This document shows, one piece after another, positions 7,301-10,159 of a DNA stretch of 10,159 nucleotides. The stretch's first letter is position 1. Every line of letters begins with the position of its first letter. The position numbers were made by a program, and so were the translations under genes. Below the pieces are notes generated by a model. The model was not told the origin of the DNA, ran no database searches, and worked only from the letters and a program-made list of their open reading frames with translations. The stretch comes from CAZNRY01 sp964575675 (lineage in GTDB: Bacteria > Eisenbacteria > RBG-16-71-46 > CAIMUX01 > VGJL01): positions 1 to 10,159 of the forward strand of contig CAZNRY010000155.1 of assembly GCA_964575675.1 (NCBI GenBank), in the 5' to 3' direction.

Positions 7301-7832
7301 CCACGTCATCCTCCAATTCCCTCGCCGTCTCCTCGAACATCCCCGGGCCTTCCACGTCCGCCGGATGCGGGCAGCCGTCTGGCTCTACCTCCTCTTCCTG
7401 ACCCGTCTCCCGAAGGGATCCGACGCGGTCGACGTCGATCCAAAGGAAACGGCTCGGGCGATGGGGCTTCCCGAGGGCACGATCCTGAGTTGGCTCGGGC
7501 ATCTCCGGAAGTGCCGGTACATTGAGACGCGACGGCAGGGCGGCTTCGTCCTTGTCCGGGTGAAGCGGCATCCGATCCCGGGCCGCGCCGATGCCGCGGT
7601 TGCCGCCCGCTTCTTCACGGTCGCAAAGCTCGAGCACGCGCTCGGGGAGACCGGCCACCGGGATCTCCTCGAACCCGCCCTCACCTTCCATCCGGATCCG
7701 GTCGTGAAGCGCGCATTGGCCGGAGCCCTCGCGGTGCCGGCGAGCGAGATCCGGCGGTCCAGAACCGCGCTCTTTCTCTACCTTCTAAAGAAACACGCCC
7801 ATGAAGAACCATCAAACGACTCTCGCTCTTGA
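7284..7832 (+). CDS. Winged-helix-like DNA-binding protein, paralog B
   Basis: A 182-residue protein, a diverged tandem paralog of the preceding one. The N-terminal winged-helix-like part (about 25-95) has AVWLYLLFLTRL, then ETARAMGLPEGTILSWLGHL and the strand pair YIETRRQGGFVLVRVKR. The C-terminal part PVVKRALAGALAVPASEIRR plus ALFLYLLKKH matches A's SAVRRALSAVQATPAHRIRK plus ALFRYLLAKF. It lacks the Gln-rich linker of A. The ATG at 7284 gives an N-terminus equal in length to that of A and overlaps A's end by 17 bases. The upstream extension to 7068 is Arg/Ser/Pro-rich shadow sequence. Its 3' end overlaps the RuvC-like gene by 32 bases. The function is unknown; DNA binding is inferred. Confidence 0.75.
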   Translation: MSATSDHVILQFPRRLLEHPRAFHVRRMRAAVWLYLLFLTRLPKGSDAVDVDPKETARAMGLPEGTILSWLGHLRKCRYIETRRQGGFVLVRVKRHPIPGRADAAVAARFFTVAKLEHALGETGHRDLLEPALTFHPDPVVKRALAGALAVPASEIRRSRTALFLYLLKKHAHEEPSNDSRS

Positions 7833-8295
7833 CCCCGGTCTCCGCGACCTCGGCTACGCCGTCCTCTGTGGCCGAAGGCTCGTCGACTCCGGGGTCGAGA
7901 CCTTCCGATTCGTGCCGAGAACCCAAAGGCATACCGCCGTCCTGAAGGCGGTCCGGACCTGGATCGGCCGCTACGAGCCAGCGGTCCTCGCCCTCGAAGC
8001 GACGACCGGCGACCACGAGCCGCCATTCCCCGCCCTCCGTAGGCTGGAGCGATCCCTCAGGGGGCTCGCCACGCGTCGGGACCTGGTCTGCGCCATCTAT
8101 CCGGCGCAGGCCGCGCGGAAGTCCCTTCTCGGCAATGGCTGGGCCCGGAAGCACGACGTCGCGGTCGCCGTGTCGGCCCGCTATCCGACGCTCCGGATCT
8201 ACGTGAAGCAGCACCGCGCCTGGAAGGAGCGGTACTGGCACAACCTCTTCGACGCCGTCGCGCTCGGTCTTCATCATCAGGCGCAGGTCGCCTGA
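7801..8295 (+). CDS. RuvC-fold nuclease-like protein 1
   Basis: A 164-residue RNase H/RuvC-fold protein resembling Holliday junction resolvases, which resolve four-way DNA junctions with metal-dependent carboxylates. Motif I is LALDPGLRDLGYAVL (D11). Motif II is VLALEAT (E66). A basic RK...GWARK segment (about 106-117) corresponds to the middle RuvC region. The last motif is RYWHNLFDAVALGLHH (D151). At three residues before D151, where RuvC carries Asp or His, this protein has Asn148, with His147 one position earlier. The active site is therefore atypical and activity is uncertain. The length is close to the roughly 170 residues of RuvC. The ATG overlaps the previous gene by 32 bases and is the only start that keeps strand 1 intact. 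Confidence 0.82.
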   Translation: MKNHQTTLALDPGLRDLGYAVLCGRRLVDSGVETFRFVPRTQRHTAVLKAVRTWIGRYEPAVLALEATTGDHEPPFPALRRLERSLRGLATRRDLVCAIYPAQAARKSLLGNGWARKHDVAVAVSARYPTLRIYVKQHRAWKERYWHNLFDAVALGLHHQAQVA

Positions 8296-8298
8296 ACC

Positions 8299-8436
8299 CG
8301 ACACCAGCCCTCCCGCAGCCGATCCTTCGGCTGATCCGATGCCGGCCGCTCTTCCTGCCGAGCGCCGCCGCGGTGCGTAGGCAGACCCGAACAGGACGGG
8401 TGCCGAGACTGCGGAATCCTCGGGAGGGCGACACCA
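8299..8436. other. Structured intergenic segment able to form a four-way junction
   Basis: A 9-bp closing stem (GCCCTCCCG 8307-8315 with CGGGAGGGC 8421-8429) encloses three hairpins. The first is CAGCCGA-TCCT-TCGGCTG (8316-8333). The second is CTGCC (8355-8359) with GGCAG (8380-8384), containing GCGCC/GGTGC with one G-U pair. The third is ACCCG/CGGGT (8385-8389/8397-8401). The first hairpin abuts the closing stem and the second and third abut each other. An 8-base direct repeat CGACACCA (8299-8306, 8429-8436) flanks the segment. It could be a cruciform DNA site, a structured 5' leader of the next gene or a small RNA. GC-rich sequence makes short stems likely by chance. Confidence 0.4.
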
Positions 8437-8463
8437 CTTCATCAACCTGACTCGAATACATTT

Positions 8464-9030
8464 ATGGAGGAATCGACGATCTTGGGCATCGACCCGGGTA
8501 CGAAGTACTTGGGGATCGCGGCGATCCGCGGTTCCCGGCTCCTTTCCGGAGGCGTCCACACGCTCCGAAACGGCCACCGGCCGCACGACGTGATCGGGCA
8601 GGCCCGGTCCGTCGTCCTGAAATACGTGGCGAAGTACGAGCCGACGGTCGTCGCGGTCGAGCGGCCGCTCCTCTTCCCGTCGAAACGGGCAGCGCTCGTT
8701 TCCGTCATCACGGAGGAGCTGCGGGGCCGCTCAATGGACCTCGGCCTCCGGGTCGTCGAGATCTCCGCGCGGGATGCGCGGCGGATTGTGGTGGGCGATT
8801 CGCACGCGAAGAAGCTCGACCTGGCGCGGGTCATCGTCCGGGATCACTTCCCACAGCTCGCCGACCGCCTCCCGCGACGCCCACGTCATGCGGTTCTCGG
8901 ATTTGACGACCGTGACCGGTACTGGCTCCACATGTTCGACGCGCTCGCGGTGGCGCTTGCGGCCAAGGCGATCGATCCGGGCGGCGGGAGGGTGCCATCC
9001 GGCAACGAAGTGGACGATCGAATGATGTGA
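8464..9030 (+). CDS. RuvC-fold nuclease-like protein 2 (Holliday junction resolvase-like)
   Basis: A 188-residue protein and a diverged paralog of the preceding RuvC-like protein. Motif I is LGIDPGTKYLGIAAI (D10). Motif II is VVAVERP (E66), at the same distance as in protein 1. The middle segment is ARDARRIVVGDSHAKK. The final motif is RYWLHMFDALAVALAA, with H156 and D159 in the -3/0 spacing of canonical RuvC. All four acidic or histidine positions are therefore present and it is probably catalytically competent. The Gly/Asp-rich tail after about residue 170 is extra. No Shine-Dalgarno lies upstream of the ATG; GGAGG occurs just inside the gene. The 168-base gap before it suggests separate expression or a structured leader. 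Confidence 0.85.
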   Translation: MEESTILGIDPGTKYLGIAAIRGSRLLSGGVHTLRNGHRPHDVIGQARSVVLKYVAKYEPTVVAVERPLLFPSKRAALVSVITEELRGRSMDLGLRVVEISARDARRIVVGDSHAKKLDLARVIVRDHFPQLADRLPRRPRHAVLGFDDRDRYWLHMFDALAVALAAKAIDPGGGRVPSGNEVDDRMM

Positions 9031-9040
9031 GTAGGGCCGC

Positions 9041-9080
9041 CGAGGGCTCCGGAACGAGCTGCTCGAGGGCTCCGGAACGA
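9041..9080 (+). repeat. 17-bp direct repeat with 23-base period at the element's right end
   Basis: CGAGGGCTCCGGAACGA occurs at 9041-9057 and again, identically, at 9064-9080, separated by GCTGCT. The junction between copies contains the dyad CGAGC-T-GCTCG (9055-9065). The pair starts 10 bases after the second RuvC-like gene. A period near two helical turns plus a central dyad suggests a protein-binding site such as a recombinase arm, iteron or operator. It could also be a chance tandem duplication. Confidence 0.8.
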
Positions 9081-9179
9081 CCGGCACCAAGCAGCGAGAC
9101 CGCGGAATCGCTCGCGAGAAGGAACTGCCGGACCGAGCACCAGTGGCCCACGGGGGACGCCAGGGACACCACAGAAATC

Positions 9180-9208
9180 TTGTGCTCTTGTCGTTTGGGT
9201 CCTATACT
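9180..9208 (+). promoter_or_regulatory. Sigma70-like promoter for the secreted-protein gene
   Basis: TTGTGC (9180-9185) and TATACT (9203-9208) are separated by 17 bases. The -10 box is near consensus; the -35 box is poor. Predicted transcription would start near 9214, leaving a short leader that includes the AGGAGGT site of the gene starting at 9240. Confidence 0.55.
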
Positions 9209-9227
9209 CTTTCCGGTTTCTCTTGGA

Positions 9228-9234
9228 AGGAGGT
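9228..9234 (+). promoter_or_regulatory. Strong ribosome binding site that fixes the GTG start
   Basis: AGGAGGT lies five bases before GTG at 9240. This decides for the GTG start over ATG or longer in-frame starts further upstream, the frame being open from 9027. The following residues form a signal peptide, which agrees. Confidence 0.8.
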
Positions 9235-9239
9235 ACCTC

Positions 9240-9776
9240 GTGAGCACGCCATCCTCGCCTCTGCCTTCGGCTGCGCTCGCTTTGCTTCTTCTCTCTGCCG
9301 CCGCCCAACCCGCAACGCCCGCCGTCGTGATGCCGATCCAGGTTGTGTCCAGCGGATGCGCACAGGTGCAATCGCCTTCCTACCGACTCACCTGCACCGT
9401 CGGCCAGGCGTCCATCGGCGCCCTCCACGGATTGTCGTATGACGATCACGTCGGTTTCTGGTACCCAATGAGCTGGTTTACCAGCGACGTGACGCCTCGC
9501 GACCCGGTGCCCACACATTTCGCCCTCAACTCACCGCTTCCCAACCCGTCGTCCGGAGCTGTCCTGTTCAACTACGCCGTGCCGACGTCGACCCGTGTCA
9601 CCATACGGTTGTATGACGCCTCCGGACGTCACGTGCTGACGCCGGTCGACCGCGTCCATTCCGCCGGCACCTACTCCTTTCGCCTGCCTCGGGGCGCTCT
9701 GCCAGCGGGCGTGTACTTCTGCTCCATGAAGGCAGCGGCGTTCTCGCGAACAGCCCGCGTCGTCCTGATTCATTAG
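9240..9776 (+). CDS. Secreted protein with C-terminal FlgD/type IX-like sorting domain
   Basis: A 178-residue exported protein. Residues about 10-24 (AALALLLLSAAAQPA) are a signal-peptide core. Residues about 33-76 (QVVSSGCAQV then SYRLTCTVGQASIGAL, ending in VGFWYP) match a short N-terminal module often seen in FCB-group secreted proteins. The C-terminal domain (about 94-178) begins FALNSPLPNPSSGAVLFNY and continues with VTIRLYDASGR and LPAGVYF, the pattern of FlgD-Ig-like/Por secretion C-terminal sorting domains. Such domains direct or anchor proteins at the cell surface. There is no obvious catalytic domain between the modules, so this is a minimal carrier-like protein. The GTG start is supported by AGGAGGT. 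It lies 57 bases upstream of another exported-protein gene, possibly in one operon. Confidence 0.82.
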   Translation: MSTPSSPLPSAALALLLLSAAAQPATPAVVMPIQVVSSGCAQVQSPSYRLTCTVGQASIGALHGLSYDDHVGFWYPMSWFTSDVTPRDPVPTHFALNSPLPNPSSGAVLFNYAVPTSTRVTIRLYDASGRHVLTPVDRVHSAGTYSFRLPRGALPAGVYFCSMKAAAFSRTARVVLIH

Positions 9777-9820
9777 CTTCCGATCGGCGGCTTCCGTCGT
9801 GTTTCGCCGAAGCGGGGATA

Positions 9821-9827
9821 AGGAGGT
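9821..9827 (+). promoter_or_regulatory. Ribosome binding site of the last gene
   Basis: AGGAGGT lies six bases upstream of the ATG at 9834 and supports a real gene that runs off the window. Confidence 0.8.
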
Positions 9828-9833
9828 ATCGAG

Positions 9834-10159
9834 ATGAAGGCACACGCAGCTGTGCTCCGCCGGACCCTTGTCGCGACAGCCGGGTTGCTTCTCGCCGTTT
9901 CAGCATCATCGGCGGCGATTCCGCATACCATCAGTCACCAAGGGTTGCTCTCGCTGTCTGGCGGCGGAGGGCCGGTTCCTGACGGCGAGTATCCGCTGGC
10001 CTTCCGGATCTACGCTGTCGAATCCGGAGGAGCGGCCTTGTGGAGCGAAACCCAGACTGTACCTGTGTCCGGTGGCATCTACAACGCCACGCTCGGCGCG
10101 GTGACTGCCCTCGACCTTGCCTTCGATCGGCTTGCTTTCGCGGTTCTGGGTGCGCAGGC
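9834..10159 (+). CDS. Exported protein with tail-fibre-like N-terminal module (3' partial)
   Basis: The frame is open from ATG 9834 to the right edge, giving 108 visible residues. Residues about 8-28 (LRRTLVATAGLLLAVSASSA) are a signal peptide with a small-residue cleavage site. The mature part starts IPHTISHQGLLS, followed by PVPDGEYPLAFRIYAVESGG, ALWSETQTVPV and GGIYNATLGAV. This matches, from memory, the 'ISYQG.L....G.P..DG.Y...FRIYD...GG..LWSE.Q.V.V..G.fn..LG' N-terminal module of large secreted proteins in FCB and related phyla, some annotated as tail-fibre-like. The rest and the true function are outside the window. A strong AGGAGGT and the short gap after the previous exported-protein gene suggest co-transcription. 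Confidence 0.85.
   Translation, partial: MKAHAAVLRRTLVATAGLLLAVSASSAAIPHTISHQGLLSLSGGGGPVPDGEYPLAFRIYAVESGGAALWSETQTVPVSGGIYNATLGAVTALDLAFDRLAFAVLGAQ

Larger units (their letters stand above)
4386..9030. mobile_element. Putative integrated element with serine recombinase (ends unresolved)
   Basis: The block runs from a serine recombinase at the left end to the second RuvC-like gene at the right. It contains a recombinase and its small companion, an XRE regulator, paired winged-helix-like genes and paired RuvC-like genes. This content is typical of phage-derived or integrative elements. No capsid, tail, conjugation or plasmid partition gene is visible, so if mobile it is small or reduced. The helicase on the left ends intact with a complete KH domain, so insertion, if it occurred, was intergenic. 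I could not find a convincing attL/attR pair. Large serine recombinases need only very short shared cores, so the boundaries given are those of the genes. Confidence 0.55.

Noticed and set aside
7681..8586. Long minus-strand open frame (301 codons) opposite the RuvC-like genes
   Set aside because: It is Arg/Gly/Ser-rich with no domain, crosses two real genes and the structured gap, and is expected opposite GC-rich coding sequence.
7801..9030. TnpB/IscB-like RNA-guided nuclease with an omega-RNA in the gap
   Set aside because: The proteins are 164 and 188 residues with contiguous RuvC motifs and no split RuvC, HNH, bridge helix or zinc finger typical of those families. They fit RuvC resolvases.
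4355..9200. TTTGGGT shared near 4356 and 9194 as attL/attR core
   Set aside because: Seven bases is expected by chance in two regions of 100-200 bases, and the flanks do not match.

Overview
The window looks like a GC-rich bacterial genome of the FCB type, possibly Candidatus Eisenbacteria or a relative. This taxonomic guess is an inference. It rests on two genes at the right end: a secreted protein with a FlgD/type IX-secretion-like C-terminal sorting domain, and the start of a secreted protein with the 'ISxQG...PDGxYxxxFRIY...LWSE' N-terminal pattern common in such genomes. No rRNA, tRNA or CRISPR was seen.

Layout. (1) Positions 3-4286 (+) hold a very large DEAH-box helicase with tandem S1 domains and a C-terminal KH domain. 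The reading frame is open to the left edge, so the true start lies outside the window. (2) Positions 4287-4385 are a short gap between convergent genes, rich in hairpins. (3) Positions 4386-9030 look like an integrated mobile element. On the minus strand are a serine recombinase and a small acidic protein just upstream of it. On the plus strand, diverging from them, a tight run of overlapping genes encodes an XRE-type HTH regulator, two paralogous winged-helix-like proteins and a RuvC-fold nuclease. After a 168-base gap that can fold into a four-way junction comes a second RuvC-fold protein. The 211-base divergent control region (6200-6410) has a perfect 8-bp inverted repeat, two DnaA-box-like sequences and a possible leaderless promoter. 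(4) Positions 9031-9239 hold a 17-bp direct repeat with a 23-base period, then a sigma70-like promoter. (5) Positions 9240-9776 and 9834-10159 encode two probable exported proteins with strong Shine-Dalgarno sites. The second runs off the right edge.

How the genes may work together (inference). The recombinase would integrate and excise the element, and the XRE protein would regulate the divergent promoters. The paired winged-helix-like and paired RuvC-like proteins look like a DNA replication/recombination module in which each component has been duplicated and has diverged. The most unusual points are the asymmetric active sites of the two RuvC-like proteins, the potential four-way junction between their genes, the near absence of Shine-Dalgarno sites inside the element while the two genes to its right have near-consensus ones, and the DEAH-S1-S1-KH architecture of the helicase.
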